Of a DNA stretch of 64,000 nt, positions 9,107 to 21,253 are shown one piece after another. The DNA is from Acidithrix ferrooxidans. Lineage in GTDB: Bacteria; Actinomycetota; Acidimicrobiia; Acidimicrobiales; Acidimicrobiaceae. The position numbers and the translations under genes are program-made. The stretch is from positions 1-64,000 of the forward strand of contig NZ_JXYS01000004.1 of assembly GCF_000949295.1 (NCBI RefSeq), given 5' to 3'. A model generated the notes under the pieces. That model did not search any database and was not told where the DNA came from. It was given only the letters and a program-made list of their open reading frames with translations. Every line of letters begins with the position of its first letter. The first letter of the stretch is position 1.

Positions 9107-10150
9107 TTGGCTCAGAGCAACTTCCATCATTCCAATCACTACCTCGACACAGCAACTGTTGGATTGCCTCCGAGGACCACGACAAAAGCTATAGCCGAGA
9201 CCCTAAAACTATGGGAAGAGGGGAACTTAGACATCCTTGCCTTTGACCAAGCCATAGAAGCGGCTACGAGAGATTTCGCATCGCTAGTAAAAACGTCACA
9301 CAAAAACATTGGAATCATCTCTCAGGTGTCAACAGCAAGTGCACAAGTAGCGGCCTCGGTTAGCCCTGGTGGAACTGTTCTGCTCGCGATGGAAGACTTT
9401 ACCTCTGTCCTTTTCCCTTTTATGACACGGGCCTCAATGGGCCAAATAAACCTCAGGATTGTTCCGCTTGTAAAGTTCATTGACTCAATCGATGACTCCA
9501 TCGAACTCGCAGCCGTTAGCGCAGTTCAATCTAGCAGCGGTAAGGTAATAGACCTCACCGCACTCTCTGAGAGATGCAAGCTACATGGTGTGAGATCGTA
9601 TTTAGACGCTACTCAGGCGATCACTTGGCTAGACATCAACTCAGAGCTTTTCGATGTCATCGCTGTGGGGGCCTACAAATGGTTATGTTCTCCTCGTGGA
9701 ACAGGATTCATCTGCGTACAAGAAGAAGCCAGGAATTGGCTACAACCAATATTTTCAAATTGGTATGCGGGAGAAAATCCATGGACGTCCATCTACGGTC
9801 CACCACTTAGATTAGCTAGCGATACAAGACGCTATCAACTCTCGCCCGACTGGTTCGGTTGGGTCGGCGCGCAACATTCAATGGATTTAATCTCCAAGAT
9901 CGGCGTAGCTGCAATTAAAAATCACAATCTGGAGCTTTCAAATGCATTCACAAATGAGTACGGTCTTGGCCCGACAGACTCCGCGATCGTCTCGATACCA
10001 GTTGAGTTGCAGCCACAACTCCTACACGAACGTAACTTGCGGACCTCGTATCGAAACAATAACCTCCGCCTATCCTTCCACTTCTACAACAATCTGAACG
10101 ATGTTGAAGCAATGCTGCAACTACTTAGAGATTCAGCTAAATCACTCTAA
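9107..10150 (+). CDS. Class V aminotransferase-fold PLP enzyme
   Basis: A 347-residue pyridoxal-phosphate protein of the aminotransferase class V / cysteine desulfurase fold. It begins with the typical 'YLDTATVGLPP' entry, has the cofactor-binding Asp in 'RSYLDATQAI' (about residue 165) and the Schiff-base Lys in 'VIAVGAYKWLCSPRGTGF' (about 190). A short C-terminal domain ends in 'LRLSFHFYNNLNDVEAML', which is family-typical. No cysteine equivalent to the IscS/SufS loop Cys is evident, so a sulfurtransferase role is unlikely; substrate is undetermined (kynureninase-like or isopenicillin-N-epimerase-like members share this layout). The start is TTG 9107. It lies about 500 bases upstream of the hut operon and may be independent of it. 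Confidence 0.75.
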   Translation: MAQSNFHHSNHYLDTATVGLPPRTTTKAIAETLKLWEEGNLDILAFDQAIEAATRDFASLVKTSHKNIGIISQVSTASAQVAASVSPGGTVLLAMEDFTSVLFPFMTRASMGQINLRIVPLVKFIDSIDDSIELAAVSAVQSSSGKVIDLTALSERCKLHGVRSYLDATQAITWLDINSELFDVIAVGAYKWLCSPRGTGFICVQEEARNWLQPIFSNWYAGENPWTSIYGPPLRLASDTRRYQLSPDWFGWVGAQHSMDLISKIGVAAIKNHNLELSNAFTNEYGLGPTDSAIVSIPVELQPQLLHERNLRTSYRNNNLRLSFHFYNNLNDVEAMLQLLRDSAKSL

Positions 10151-10600
10151 CAAAAACACTTCTAACAAGATAGGAGTGCCTTGGCACTAGGGATAGAACA
10201 CAGATAGGAGTACCTGAACACAACAAAGACCCAGATCCGAACATAGCTCTTTGCTTGTCGCCGGATATGAATTACGCAATTGCACACTCCGAGGCATGTG
10301 GTTACCTTGCGATAGACCATATCCAATTAGAAAACTAGCCAGGCGTTTTCTCGCTCGACTTACAAAGATAAAAACAACGAGAATTCGCCCTCATGATAGA
10401 AGCCCAATCAAAAGCCACAGACTCTCGACCAACAGCGCTAAAGAGCTGGCACAAAAGCACCCAACTGCAACTTTATCAAGCCAAGGAGTGGGAACTTGAT
10501 AAAAATTATTATGAATACATCTACAGAATCGATCCCGCAAGGGCGCTTAGCTACACGGAGATCAGCGATCTCGACCGAGTGGTCGAAACGAAAAAATAAA
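10151..10600. other. Intergenic upstream of hut operon
   Basis: About 450 bases with two overlapping short ORFs (10251-10499 and 10393-10599) in different frames, neither with a ribosome binding site. No function can be supported. The last bases lead into the hut operators. Confidence 0.45.
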
Positions 10601-10662
10601 AAATCCTGTCTAGACAACTTTGAAAGTGATACACTAAATTAAAGTTGTCTAGACAGGATTTT
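10601..10662 (+). promoter_or_regulatory. Twin palindromic operators and promoter of hut operon
   Basis: Two copies of the perfect palindrome TGTCTAGACA lie at 10607-10616 and 10646-10655, 39 bases apart. Their flanks are arranged so that the whole region is a near-perfect inverted repeat (10601-10621 against 10641-10662). A possible -10 element, TACACT at 10630-10635, sits between them. The hutH ATG follows at 10668. The palindrome resembles GntR/HutC-family operators, and the operon itself encodes such a regulator, so repression by HutC relieved by urocanate is the likely control (inference). Confidence 0.8.
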
Positions 10663-10667
10663 CAAAT

Positions 10668-12203
10668 ATGATCGAAATTCACCCAGGGAATCTATCGCTC
10701 GCCCAATTGCGGAGGATAAACCTCTCACATGAAGAGATATCTCTCGATACAAGTGCACTACCAAAAATTGCTAAAGCCGCAGATGCAATAGGTACCATTG
10801 CTGCCAAAGGCGAGCCAGCATACGGAGTCAATACCGGCTTTGGACGATTAGCCACGACGCACATCGACTACGACCGTCTCGAACTTCTTCAAGAAAATTT
10901 AGTTCTCTCCCACGCAGTTGGAGTCGGATTGCCAATGGAAGATCCCGTAGTGCGACTTGTAATGGTCCTAAAGATTGCAAGTTTAGCTCGAGGCCATAGT
11001 GGAATTCGGTTCGAGGTGATCGACGCCCTGATCAAACTCTATAACGCCGGGGTAATGCCTATAATTCCATCTAAAGGTTCCGTAGGCGCCTCAGGAGATC
11101 TTGCCCCCCTCGCCCACATGGCGACGATCTTAATCGGCGTAGGCGAAGTGCGAATTGACGGAGTGCGCACTAGTGCCTTGGTGGGTCTTAATCGCGCAGG
11201 TCTAAAGCCACTAAAACTCGCTCCCAAAGAGGGACTAGCGCTCTTGAATGGCACGCAGGCATCCACCGCATTTGCTCTTCATGGTCTATTTTCCATCGAG
11301 ACATTATTTGCAACCGCCACGGTCGCCGGTTCCTTAGCGGTCGACGCAGCCGCCGGATCGACAGTTCCATTTGATGATCGAATTCATCAGCTACGGGGCC
11401 ACATCGGACAGATTGAAGTTGCTAAAAAATACCGCGAGCTTCTAAGCGGATCAGAGATCAACTTCTCCCACCAAGACTGCGCCAAAGTACAAGATCCATA
11501 TAGCCTCCGCTGTCAGCCCCAAGTAATGGGAGCAATATTTGATCAAATTATCCATGCCTCCAAAATCATTGAAATTGAGGCAAACTCGGTTTCTGACAAT
11601 CCACTCGTCTTTCCTGACACTCTGGAAGTCCTCTCTGGTGGAAACTTTCACGCCGAACCCATCGCCTTTGCTGCAGACAACTTGGCAATCGCCGCCTCGG
11701 AGATCGGCGCTCTCGCGGAACGGAGGATTGCACTTCTAATTGACTCATCTCTCTCAGGGCTGCCACCCTTTTTGGTACGCGAAGGTGGCGTTAACTCTGG
11801 ATTCATGATTGCCCATGTAACCGCAGCCTCCCTAGCGTCAGAGAACAAGTCACTAGCCCATCCAGCATCTGTCGATTCCCTTCCCACCTCAGCAAATCAG
11901 GAAGACCACGTCTCGATGGCAACCTTTGCCGCTCGGCGCTTGAGTGAGATAGCAAACAATGTGGCTGTTATCCTTGGAATTGAGATCTTGGTTGCAACCC
12001 AGGGGATCGACCTGCGGGCTCCACATAAGACCAGTAACGCTCTGGCCAAAGTGACTGAAATAGTTCGGCGAAAAGTGGCACATTACGAAATTGACCACTA
12101 TTTAGCACCCGATATTGATGTAGCCAGACAGATGGTTGAAGAGGGTGTCATAGCAAACAGCTATCCCGGATGGACCACTACTTCCGGGCTGGATCTGCCT
12201 TGA
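10668..12203 (+). CDS. hutH: Histidine ammonia-lyase
   Basis: Removes ammonia from L-histidine to give urocanate, the first step of histidine breakdown, in the cytosol. The 511-residue length is normal. The Ala-Ser-Gly triad that cyclises into the MIO electrophile is present in '[16 protein letters not shown]' around residue 143. Other family landmarks are '[11 protein letters not shown]' near residue 53 and '[14 protein letters not shown]' near 275. It is the first gene of hutH-hutC-hutU-hutI-hutG. Its 3' end overlaps the start of hutC (by 34 bases, or by 3 if hutC uses the later TTG). Expression is probably controlled from the twin operators just upstream. Confidence 0.95.
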   Translation: MIEIHPGNLSLAQLRRINLSHEEISLDTSALPKIAKAADAIGTIAAKGEPAYGVNTGFGRLATTHIDYDRLELLQENLVLSHAVGVGLPMEDPVVRLVMVLKIASLARGHSGIRFEVIDALIKLYNAGVMPIIPSKGSVGASGDLAPLAHMATILIGVGEVRIDGVRTSALVGLNRAGLKPLKLAPKEGLALLNGTQASTAFALHGLFSIETLFATATVAGSLAVDAAAGSTVPFDDRIHQLRGHIGQIEVAKKYRELLSGSEINFSHQDCAKVQDPYSLRCQPQVMGAIFDQIIHASKIIEIEANSVSDNPLVFPDTLEVLSGGNFHAEPIAFAADNLAIAASEIGALAERRIALLIDSSLSGLPPFLVREGGVNSGFMIAHVTAASLASENKSLAHPASVDSLPTSANQEDHVSMATFAARRLSEIANNVAVILGIEILVATQGIDLRAPHKTSNALAKVTEIVRRKVAHYEIDHYLAPDIDVARQMVEEGVIANSYPGWTTTSGLDLP

Positions 12204-12904
12204 TCAACGAAGCGGGATATAGCTACGAAAAGATCAAAGCTTATCTCTTGAGCGAGATCGAAGGTGGTCGACTCGTCACTGGAAGCAAGATACCTTCAGA
12301 AAATGAACTAGCAAGGCAGTTCGGGGTAGTTCGAATGACGGTAAATCGTGCAATTACAGAACTGGTCGGAGAGGGGATAATCTATCGAATCAAAGGCTCT
12401 GGGACATATGTCAGCGATGGCAGATTCGACACGACTCTAATCGAGATCGCGCCGATCTCAGAGACCGTATCTAAACGAGGGGCTAGCCATAGCGCCAAAG
12501 TTCAAACGGTGCGGCCCTTCCCTGCCTCGAAAGTTCTGGCTCGTGACTTCAACTTGGAGGAGGGAGCTCCTTTGTTTACCTCTGAAATCCTCCACTTTAG
12601 CGATTCCCGCCCAATTCAATATGAAGTGCGATATGTCAACCCTCAGGTTGCGCCTGATTATCTACTCCAAGACTTCGAAAGGATCACACCTACTGAATAT
12701 CTAATAGCCGTCGCGCCTATCCAGCGAGTCGAATATGTAATAACAGCAATAGTGCCAACTCTCCACATAGCTAACGTTCTCGAGCTGGTGCCACATGAAC
12801 CAGTCCTAATGCTTCGAAGAAGAACGTTCGCCTTTGGCAAAGTTGCATCACTGGCCGAATTACACCACCCAAGCAGCCGCTTTGAATTCAGCGGCGTTAT
12901 TTGA
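12170..12904 (+). CDS. hutC: HutC, GntR-family repressor of histidine utilisation
   Basis: A 244-residue GntR-family regulator of the HutC subfamily. The N-terminal winged helix (about residues 17-80) shows '[20 protein letters not shown]' and 'GSGTYVSDG'. The rest is a UTRA-type effector-binding domain with '[20 protein letters not shown]', 'APDYLLQDF' and a C-terminal '[13 protein letters not shown]'. In characterised systems HutC binds urocanate and releases its operator. Two starts are possible: ATG 12170, or TTG 12200 overlapping the hutH stop as TTGA; neither has a strong ribosome binding site. Its position inside the operon implies autoregulation through the 10601-10662 operators. Confidence 0.88.
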   Translation: MDHYFRAGSALINEAGYSYEKIKAYLLSEIEGGRLVTGSKIPSENELARQFGVVRMTVNRAITELVGEGIIYRIKGSGTYVSDGRFDTTLIEIAPISETVSKRGASHSAKVQTVRPFPASKVLARDFNLEEGAPLFTSEILHFSDSRPIQYEVRYVNPQVAPDYLLQDFERITPTEYLIAVAPIQRVEYVITAIVPTLHIANVLELVPHEPVLMLRRRTFAFGKVASLAELHHPSSRFEFSGVI

Positions 12905-12969
12905 TCGACAAAAAGACAATAACACAGCTAATTTAAATCAAACAGCGTCAACCAATAGGAGGACCAGCC

Positions 12970-14688
12970 ATGTCAAACAACAATCCACTTCATCCAACAA
13001 CCGACCGCTTTGACCCAAATCGACGAATCAAGGCACCCACCGGCAACAAGTTGACCTGTAAAAACTGGTTAAGTGAGGCCGCCTACCGAATGATTCAAAA
13101 CAACCTAGATGACCAAGTGGCTGAACATCCCCAAGAGCTGATCGTCTATGGAGGGATCGGTCGAGCAGCTAGGAACTGGCAATGTTACGATGAAATACTC
13201 GAACGACTAGTGGATCTAGAAGAAGATGAAACCCTGCTCGTACAGAGTGGAAAACCTGTAGCTGTCTTCAAAACACATGCCGACTCCCCGCGAGTTTTGA
13301 TTGCCAACTCAAATCTTGTCGGCCATTGGGCAACTTGGGAGCACTTTTCAGAACTCGACAAGCGCGGATTGATGATGTATGGGCAGATGACGGCTGGAAG
13401 CTGGATCTACATAGGCAGCCAAGGAATTGTTCAAGGAACTTACGAGACCTTCTTTGCCATTGCAAATCAACACTTCTTGGGAGACGCCTCCGGTCGCTGG
13501 GTCCTTACCGCTGGTTTAGGCGGGATGGGCGGCGCACAGCCATTGGCGGCGACGATGGCTGGCTTCTGCATGATTGCTGTTGAATGCGATGAATCACGCA
13601 TAGATATGAGAATTGCAAGTAGATACCTCGATAAAAAAGCGATGGGGATCGACGAAGCAATTGAGATGCTAAATAGCGCGATAGCAGCTAAAGAGGTGAT
13701 CTCCATTGGCCTAGTAGGAAACGCAGCCTCGATCTATAACGAACTTTACGATAGAGGTATCCTGCCTGATGTGGTAACCGACCAGACCAGCGCCCATGAC
13801 CCAGTAAATGGCTATCTGCCAATGGGATGGACCCTTTCGCAGTGGCGTGAGGGCGCAAAGCAGGAGCCCGAGCGAGTCAGAGATGCAGCTGTAGCCTCTA
13901 TGGCTCATCAGGTCTCGGCAATGCTAAAGTTCATGGATGCCGGGGTAGCAGCGGTGGATTATGGAAATAACATAAGACAGATGGCTCTAGAATATGGAGT
14001 AAAGCGAGCCTTTGACTTTCCTGGTTTTGTCCCAGCGTATATACGGCCCCTCTTTTGCGAAGGTTACGGTCCTTTCCGCTGGGTAGCGCTCTCGGGCGAT
14101 CCCAATGACATCTATAAGACAGACCAAAAGGTAAAGGAGCTCATTCCAAACGATCGCCACCTCCACCACTGGCTCGATATGGCTCGTGAAAAGATCGCCT
14201 TCCAAGGGCTACCGGCAAGAATCTGCTGGGTCGGGGTCGAAGATCGATACCGTCTTGGCATGGCCTTCAACGAAATGGTCACATCAGGCGAGCTTTCTGC
14301 GCCAATTGTAATTGGCAGGGACCACCTAGATACAGGTTCTGTTGCTAGCCCAAACCGCGAAACCGAGGCGATGGCTGATGGAAGTGATGCGGTTGCAGAC
14401 TGGCCACTTCTCAATGCGATGTCCGCCGTCGCTGGGGGCGCCACTTGGGTCTCAATGCATCACGGAGGAGGCGTGGGAATAGGTTTCTCTCAACATTCCG
14501 GCGTCGTGATTGTAGCAGACGGAACAGATGCTGCAAAGAGACGAATCGAAAGAGTTCTCTTCAACGACCCCGCAATCGGAGTCGTCCGCCATGCAGATGC
14601 AGGATACGAATCTGCAATTCAAAGCGCAAAGAAAAACAATATTCGACTGCCAATGATCGATCGTGCCTCCAAAAGCGGTTCAAGGTGA
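12970..14688 (+). CDS. hutU: Urocanate hydratase
   Basis: Converts urocanate to 4-imidazolone-5-propionate using tightly bound NAD+ as electrophile. The 572-residue protein has the expected length. Conserved stretches include '[20 protein letters not shown]' (about residue 140), the nucleotide-binding glycine-rich '[18 protein letters not shown]' (about 180), '[16 protein letters not shown]' (about 275) and '[17 protein letters not shown]' (about 495). The ATG is preceded by a good AGGAGG at 12957-12962. Its stop shares a base with the hutI start (TGATG), so the two are translationally coupled. Confidence 0.96.
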   Translation: MSNNNPLHPTTDRFDPNRRIKAPTGNKLTCKNWLSEAAYRMIQNNLDDQVAEHPQELIVYGGIGRAARNWQCYDEILERLVDLEEDETLLVQSGKPVAVFKTHADSPRVLIANSNLVGHWATWEHFSELDKRGLMMYGQMTAGSWIYIGSQGIVQGTYETFFAIANQHFLGDASGRWVLTAGLGGMGGAQPLAATMAGFCMIAVECDESRIDMRIASRYLDKKAMGIDEAIEMLNSAIAAKEVISIGLVGNAASIYNELYDRGILPDVVTDQTSAHDPVNGYLPMGWTLSQWREGAKQEPERVRDAAVASMAHQVSAMLKFMDAGVAAVDYGNNIRQMALEYGVKRAFDFPGFVPAYIRPLFCEGYGPFRWVALSGDPNDIYKTDQKVKELIPNDRHLHHWLDMAREKIAFQGLPARICWVGVEDRYRLGMAFNEMVTSGELSAPIVIGRDHLDTGSVASPNRETEAMADGSDAVADWPLLNAMSAVAGGATWVSMHHGGGVGIGFSQHSGVVIVADGTDAAKRRIERVLFNDPAIGVVRHADAGYESAIQSAKKNNIRLPMIDRASKSGSR

Positions 14689-15908
14689 TGACTCCAGCCA
14701 AAGTTCTAAGGAATGCCACCGTCGTGAACACCTCGGTAGAGGGTGGCTATGACTTTGAGAGAAATGTCACCCTGATCCTAAAAGATGGAGAAATCAAGGC
14801 GATCGTTGACGATCAAGGCCTCATCGAAGCACTCTCAGACTCTCCAATTGAGGCTGAGATTGATTGCCAAGGTCGCATCGTAACACCGGGATTGATCGAC
14901 TGCCATAGCCATCTAATCTATGGCGGTAATCGAATTGACGAATTTAATGCCCGCATGGCTGGAGCCACCTACGCCGAGATCGCACTCGGCGGTGGTGGAA
15001 TCAAACAAACAGTAGAGATGACCCGGTCAGCCTCTTTTGACGACCTTTACGAAGGTGCCAAGGCTCGGATGAAGACAATGGCCTCCTATGGCCTTACAAC
15101 GCTAGAGATAAAATCGGGCTATGGCCTTGAATTTGAAACCGAGAAAAAGATGCTATCTGTCGCAAGAAAATTAGATGGATATCTTGGAATTACGATAACC
15201 TCGACATACCTTGGCGCCCACAGCATTCCAAAGGAGTTCGAAGGAGATGCTGGCGGATACTTAGACCAGATCCTAAACCACGATCTACCGGAGATGATAG
15301 CCCTTGGTCTCTGTGACGCTGTTGATATCTTTTGCGAATCAATTGCATTCGACACCCTGGCGACAAAGCAACTTCTAGGTGCTGCAAAGTCGCTAGGTGT
15401 TGGAGTGAAAGCCCACGTGGAACAACTCACATCGACAGATGGCACAGCCGTCGTCGTCGACTTGGGGGGATTAAGCGTCGATCACTTGGAGTATATCTCG
15501 GATGAATCAATTGCGAAACTCGCTAACTCAAAGACCGTAGCAGTGGTTCTTCCAGGCGCCTACTACTTTCTGAGAGAAAAAAAGGCCCCTCCTGTTGACA
15601 AATTGATCAAAAACAAGATTCCAATTGCCATAGCAACCGATCATAACCCCGGAACATCCCCACTCTACTCACTTTTATTGGCCATGAATATGAGTGCTGT
15701 CCTTTTTGGACTCACCCCCTCATATGCATTGCGATCTACGACCAAAAATGCAGCAATGGCCTTGGGCTTTAGGGACCGAGGTGAGATCGCTCCAGGTTTG
15801 CGAGGAGACCTAGCCATATGGGATCTCGAAGATCCAAACGAACTCACTTACCAAATCGGCGGCTCACCTTTATGGGGAAGAGTTGCCAACGGAGAGATCT
15901 ATGTTTAG
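14688..15908 (+). CDS. hutI: Imidazolonepropionase
   Basis: Hydrolyses imidazolone-5-propionate to N-formimidoyl-L-glutamate. The start is ATG 14688, which overlaps the hutU stop in TGATG, giving 406 residues; a longer frame open from 14445 runs inside hutU and is not real. Amidohydrolase-fold metal ligands are seen in 'TPGLIDCHSHLIYGG' (about residue 65). Further landmarks are 'EIKSGYGLEFETEKKML' and the late Asp in 'AIATDHNPGTSP'. It overlaps hutG by 8 bases. The family usually has an H-T-H motif; here it is H-S-H, keeping both His ligands. Confidence 0.94.
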   Translation: MTPAKVLRNATVVNTSVEGGYDFERNVTLILKDGEIKAIVDDQGLIEALSDSPIEAEIDCQGRIVTPGLIDCHSHLIYGGNRIDEFNARMAGATYAEIALGGGGIKQTVEMTRSASFDDLYEGAKARMKTMASYGLTTLEIKSGYGLEFETEKKMLSVARKLDGYLGITITSTYLGAHSIPKEFEGDAGGYLDQILNHDLPEMIALGLCDAVDIFCESIAFDTLATKQLLGAAKSLGVGVKAHVEQLTSTDGTAVVVDLGGLSVDHLEYISDESIAKLANSKTVAVVLPGAYYFLREKKAPPVDKLIKNKIPIAIATDHNPGTSPLYSLLLAMNMSAVLFGLTPSYALRSTTKNAAMALGFRDRGEIAPGLRGDLAIWDLEDPNELTYQIGGSPLWGRVANGEIYV

Positions 15909-16845
15909 CATCGCTTCTAACCCTCCCCTTTCAGGCCGAGATGACCTCATCGAATCACCGATCGCTCTGCGTGCCCACCAAGTGATAACCGCTTGTTCAA
16001 TCAAGGAGATGAAACCATCTTCAGTGGCACTAGTCGGCTTCGCATGCGACAAAGGGGTAGAGGCCAACCATGGACGAATAGGTGCAAGAAACGGACCATT
16101 TGCCATTCGCGAACAGCTTGGCAACTTAGCCTGGCATAGCAACCGGTCTTGTTACTACCTAGGTGACGTTATCACCAAGGACGAATCCCTCGAAGAGCTT
16201 CAGATCCAACTAGCCGACAAGGTATGCGAACTACTGGGCCACGATATTATCCCTATCGTTCTAGGTGGTGGTCATGAGGTCGCTCGTGGATCACATCTCG
16301 GCGTCATAAAAGCAAATCAATCAGACACCACTTTGACCAACTTAGCAATTGTGAACTTCGATGCCCATTTCGACCTTCGAAAGTCCAAGGTGGCCTCATC
16401 CGGTACGCCATTTTCTCAGATAGAACAAGATCGAAGGGGTCAAAACCTCGACTTTAGCTACTTTGTCCTCGGAGTCTCAGAACCTTCAAATACCCAAGCC
16501 CTCTTTGAGAGAGCTGCCGAACTAAACTGCTCGTACATTTTAGATTTCGACTTCGATTCAATAACCAACCACCAATTCATAGAGATGGTCGAGCCTTTCG
16601 ACGCAATTCATCTATCTATTGATTTAGACGTCCTACAAGCATCAGTAATGCCCGCAGTCTCAGCCCCAGCAAGCTACGGTGTAACTCTTTTTAGTTTAGA
16701 ACGACTTATCCGAGCCTTACTTGCCACCAAAAAAGTACGTCTCGTAGAATTGGCAGAGCTAAACCCTACGTATGATATCGACAATCACGGAGCCAAAATA
16801 GCATCGCGGTTAATTCATACGATAGTGCATAACCTACCGAATTGA
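15901..16845 (+). CDS. hutG: Formimidoylglutamase (arginase family)
   Basis: An arginase/agmatinase-fold hydrolase of 314 residues. In this operon it most likely splits N-formimidoyl-glutamate to glutamate and formamide in one step. Manganese-binding motifs of the family are present: 'IVLGGGHEVARG' (about residue 120), 'VNFDAHFDLR' (about 150) and 'LSIDLDVLQASVMPAVSAP' (about 240). The ATG at 15901 is preferred over an upstream TTG at 15883 because GGAGAG precedes it. It is the last gene of the operon and converges on glnD. A separate formiminotransferase or deiminase gene is not seen nearby, consistent with the one-step route. Confidence 0.9.
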   Translation: MFSIASNPPLSGRDDLIESPIALRAHQVITACSIKEMKPSSVALVGFACDKGVEANHGRIGARNGPFAIREQLGNLAWHSNRSCYYLGDVITKDESLEELQIQLADKVCELLGHDIIPIVLGGGHEVARGSHLGVIKANQSDTTLTNLAIVNFDAHFDLRKSKVASSGTPFSQIEQDRRGQNLDFSYFVLGVSEPSNTQALFERAAELNCSYILDFDFDSITNHQFIEMVEPFDAIHLSIDLDVLQASVMPAVSAPASYGVTLFSLERLIRALLATKKVRLVELAELNPTYDIDNHGAKIASRLIHTIVHNLPN

Positions 16846-16891
16846 CGGTGGAGCCCGTTATCGCAAGGATCCTAGACGATACCGAAATCTG

Positions 16892-16919
16892 ATCCCCGAG
16901 GGCTAGGAAGCTCCCTCGG
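16892..16919. terminator. Possible convergent terminator hutG/glnD
   Basis: A hairpin-forming sequence CCGAGGG...CCCTCGG overlaps the last codons of glnD and lies about 50 bases beyond the hutG stop. There is no clear U-run on either strand, so the terminator call is weak. Confidence 0.35.
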
Positions 16920-19236
16920 CAACCACCACGTCAAATAGAGACTTTGTGATCTCACCAACAAGGCGAGCATCGTCAATTGGTCTTCCCAATGAATCCACTA
17001 CATAAAAGGTGTCGACTACGTCATCACCGATGGTGATGACTTTCGCATGCAGGATATCTAACCCTTTTGATGCTATCTCAAAGGTCAAACGGTGAAGAGT
17101 TCCAAGGCCATCGGGACCACAAACCTCTATAACTGTGGCCCGATCAGAAAAGTCGTCGTGGACAGTAACCCTTGGCGGTATCTTAGCACTCTCGGCCACC
17201 TTGCGCTTTTTGGCAGCGCTCTTAGACTTCTCATTCAAACGCCCCTCAAGGTAAGTGGGATCGACCAGACATTTTCTAAGCTCGTTCTCAAACTTATTCC
17301 AATTGGGTTCACGCCCATAAGGGCTAATCACCCTAAGTCGCTCTAATGCAATCACACCCTCGGAAAATACATCTGCCGACAGAATGCTGAGGTTCAATAG
17401 CGCCATCGTACCAGTCACCTTTGCAAAGAGGCCGACTTCGTCTGAGGCTGCTATCCAGATCTGGTTTCCTTGACTATGGATCAAAAGATCGCCATCAAAT
17501 TTGGCTATCAAATCCAGTTCCAGCTCACCTAACTGATTTGAATCGACCTTGATCGAACCGCCATCTAAATAGGCTCGAGTGGCCTCAGTCAGCTTATTGA
17601 TCAACTCCTCCTTCCACAAAGACCACGCGACAGGTCCTGTAGCCTTTGAGTCGGCCTCTGTCAAGACTCTAAGTAGCTCTAACGTTGTAATATCGACCAC
17701 CTTTTCTGCAACGTCTAGAATCGTCTTTGGATCGCCAATATCACGTCTAGTAGCAACATCTGCTAACAAAAGATGGTGCTCCACAAGGCGAACCACGATC
17801 TCACAGTCTTTCTTCGAAAGACCCATCCGAATCGCAATTTCTGCTGCGAGTGAGGCACCCTGTGATGAGTGATCCCCATCGAGTCCTTTGCCTATATCGT
17901 GCAACAGTGCTGCGACTATCAATAGGTCTGGACGCTTGACATTACGACGAAGTCGACCAGCGCCAACTCCCGCCTCGATGAGGTGGCGATCAACGGTATA
18001 GGTGTGGTAGGCGTTCCTCTGTGGAAGATAGCGAACCCTCTTCCACTCCGGTATCACCTTATCTAAAAGTCCGTAATGGTCGAGGCGTTCCATAACCGCT
18101 ATCGAAGCTTCGCCATAGGAGAGCAACGTGGTCAACGCCGTCAATGTAGCTGGCTCCCAAGGCTTATCGATAGTCCCAAGGCGTTCAGAACAAATCTCGA
18201 GGGCATCCACGCAAATGCCAAGACCCAAGGAAACCGATGCTGCCCCAATTCGAATAATCACCTGAGCATCAAAATCCGAAAGCGAAGCTGGGTCTATACA
18301 AATCTCACCGCCATGGGAAAAGACGCCTTTAGGTATCAACCCCCACGCGTCCCCAAGGTTCTTATAATTTACGCGTTTGGCATCTATGACCCTATAGGAC
18401 TCCTCTAGTGCACGCGAGACAAAACGCCCTGCCTCTGAAATACGCCACATCAGTTCATCAGCGTCCCTAAAACCAAGTTGGGCACTTACGCTATCTTGAT
18501 CCTGCAAAAAGAGTCGATTTTGCCCTCGGTCAGATCGCGCCTGAAGTACGTTTCGCACACGTAAAAGCAAGGTTGCGATCTCATCGACACGCCCTACAAA
18601 GACCTTGCGATCGGGGTCGGCTGCGACAAAATGGCGCAAAATAACGAGGTCTCGTAGCCCTCCATGTGCCTCTTTGATATCTGGCTCAAGCAAAAAGGCC
18701 AATTCACCCGACTCTACCCGTCGGGCTTCACCCTGTTGATGCATTATCACGCGATAGCGATCTAACCGAGAGGTAAATCGCTCCCAGATCTTTCGCTGTA
18801 GAGTCCTAAAGAGAACTTCGTCGCCATAGATCAATCGAGCATCCAGCATCCCCAAAAGAGCACGAGGATCGGACTCTGCGACTCGAAGTGCCTGAGCTAC
18901 AGTTCGAACTGAATAGTCAAGGCCGACCCTTGAGTCCCAAATCGTATACCAAAGGGCTTCCGTCATGGCATCAACCGAGAGACGAGGCTTATGCAAAAGC
19001 AATATGTCAAGGTCAGAATTGATTGCAAGTTCACTTCGTCCATAGCCACCTATTGCAATGATCGCAACGCCCTGAAATCCCTCAGCCAGCCCAGCTACAA
19101 AGTGATCGGAGATGCCAGTCAGTTGGGCCATTGCCGTTGGATTTGACCAATCAGCTTGGCGCATCTTCGCACGTTCCGAGAGAAAGTTCTCTAAAAGAAT
19201 TGACCGTGCCTCTGGGGTTCTCACTTTGGGCTCCAA
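16903..19236 (-). CDS. glnD: [Protein-PII] uridylyltransferase / UMP-removing enzyme
   Basis: A bifunctional sensor that, in characterised systems, modifies PII at low glutamine and demodifies it at high glutamine; actinobacterial members often adenylylate instead. The 777-residue protein has an N-terminal nucleotidyltransferase domain with 'IGGYGRSELAINSDLDILLL' (about residue 80), a GlnD-type linker, an HD domain with 'VAALLHDIGKGLDGDHSSQG' (about 440), and two C-terminal ACT domains (the last about 700-775, 'VCGPDGLGTLHRLTFEIASK'). It is somewhat shorter than enterobacterial GlnD. It lies downstream of amt-glnB on the same strand, separated by about 245 bases including a hairpin at 19386-19423. 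Confidence 0.93.
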   Translation of the reverse strand: MEPKVRTPEARSILLENFLSERAKMRQADWSNPTAMAQLTGISDHFVAGLAEGFQGVAIIAIGGYGRSELAINSDLDILLLHKPRLSVDAMTEALWYTIWDSRVGLDYSVRTVAQALRVAESDPRALLGMLDARLIYGDEVLFRTLQRKIWERFTSRLDRYRVIMHQQGEARRVESGELAFLLEPDIKEAHGGLRDLVILRHFVAADPDRKVFVGRVDEIATLLLRVRNVLQARSDRGQNRLFLQDQDSVSAQLGFRDADELMWRISEAGRFVSRALEESYRVIDAKRVNYKNLGDAWGLIPKGVFSHGGEICIDPASLSDFDAQVIIRIGAASVSLGLGICVDALEICSERLGTIDKPWEPATLTALTTLLSYGEASIAVMERLDHYGLLDKVIPEWKRVRYLPQRNAYHTYTVDRHLIEAGVGAGRLRRNVKRPDLLIVAALLHDIGKGLDGDHSSQGASLAAEIAIRMGLSKKDCEIVVRLVEHHLLLADVATRRDIGDPKTILDVAEKVVDITTLELLRVLTEADSKATGPVAWSLWKEELINKLTEATRAYLDGGSIKVDSNQLGELELDLIAKFDGDLLIHSQGNQIWIAASDEVGLFAKVTGTMALLNLSILSADVFSEGVIALERLRVISPYGREPNWNKFENELRKCLVDPTYLEGRLNEKSKSAAKKRKVAESAKIPPRVTVHDDFSDRATVIEVCGPDGLGTLHRLTFEIASKGLDILHAKVITIGDDVVDTFYVVDSLGRPIDDARLVGEITKSLFDVVVAEGAS

Positions 19237-19385
19237 AACATATTAAAAATGGGACGAATAAGCTTGAAAATCAATTGATCCCCTGAACTATTTGGCTAAA
19301 TCTTACGACTCAGATTGAACCTAATCTACAAAGCGAGCCCAATCCATGCAAAGCATTTCAAAAGACCGCTCATGAACACCAAGAT

Positions 19386-19428
19386 AAAAGGTGGAACGCT
19401 CAATACAGAGCGATCCACCTTTTATTCA
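19386..19428. terminator. Bidirectional terminator-like hairpin between glnB and glnD
   Basis: An inverted repeat with arms AAAAGGTGGAaCGCTC and GAGCGaTCCACCTTTT around a short loop. The stem ends in A/T runs on both sides, so it would act as an intrinsic terminator in either direction. It would limit read-through from amt-glnB into glnD. Confidence 0.7.
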
Positions 19429-19480
19429 AATACCCTGTATTACATACCTACTAAAACGTCTTCGAACTATCAAATCAGCT

Positions 19481-21165
<1,685 letters not shown>

Positions 21166-21253
21166 TTTCCTCCTTATTATCCACAATCCCGCTTGGTTAG
21201 CTCAACGACCCTGTCGAACCAAAAAAGCGATTGGTGCCAACTTATGAGCATGA

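Noticed and set aside
10393-10599. 68-codon ORF before the hut operators
   Set aside because: No ribosome binding site, overlaps another ORF in a different frame, and no recognisable family.
14445-14687. N-terminal extension of the imidazolonepropionase frame
   Set aside because: It runs inside hutU with arginine-rich shadow sequence; ATG 14688 matches the family start and couples to hutU.
15119-15445. 108-codon minus-strand ORF in hutI
   Set aside because: Antisense shadow; hutI motifs are on the plus strand.
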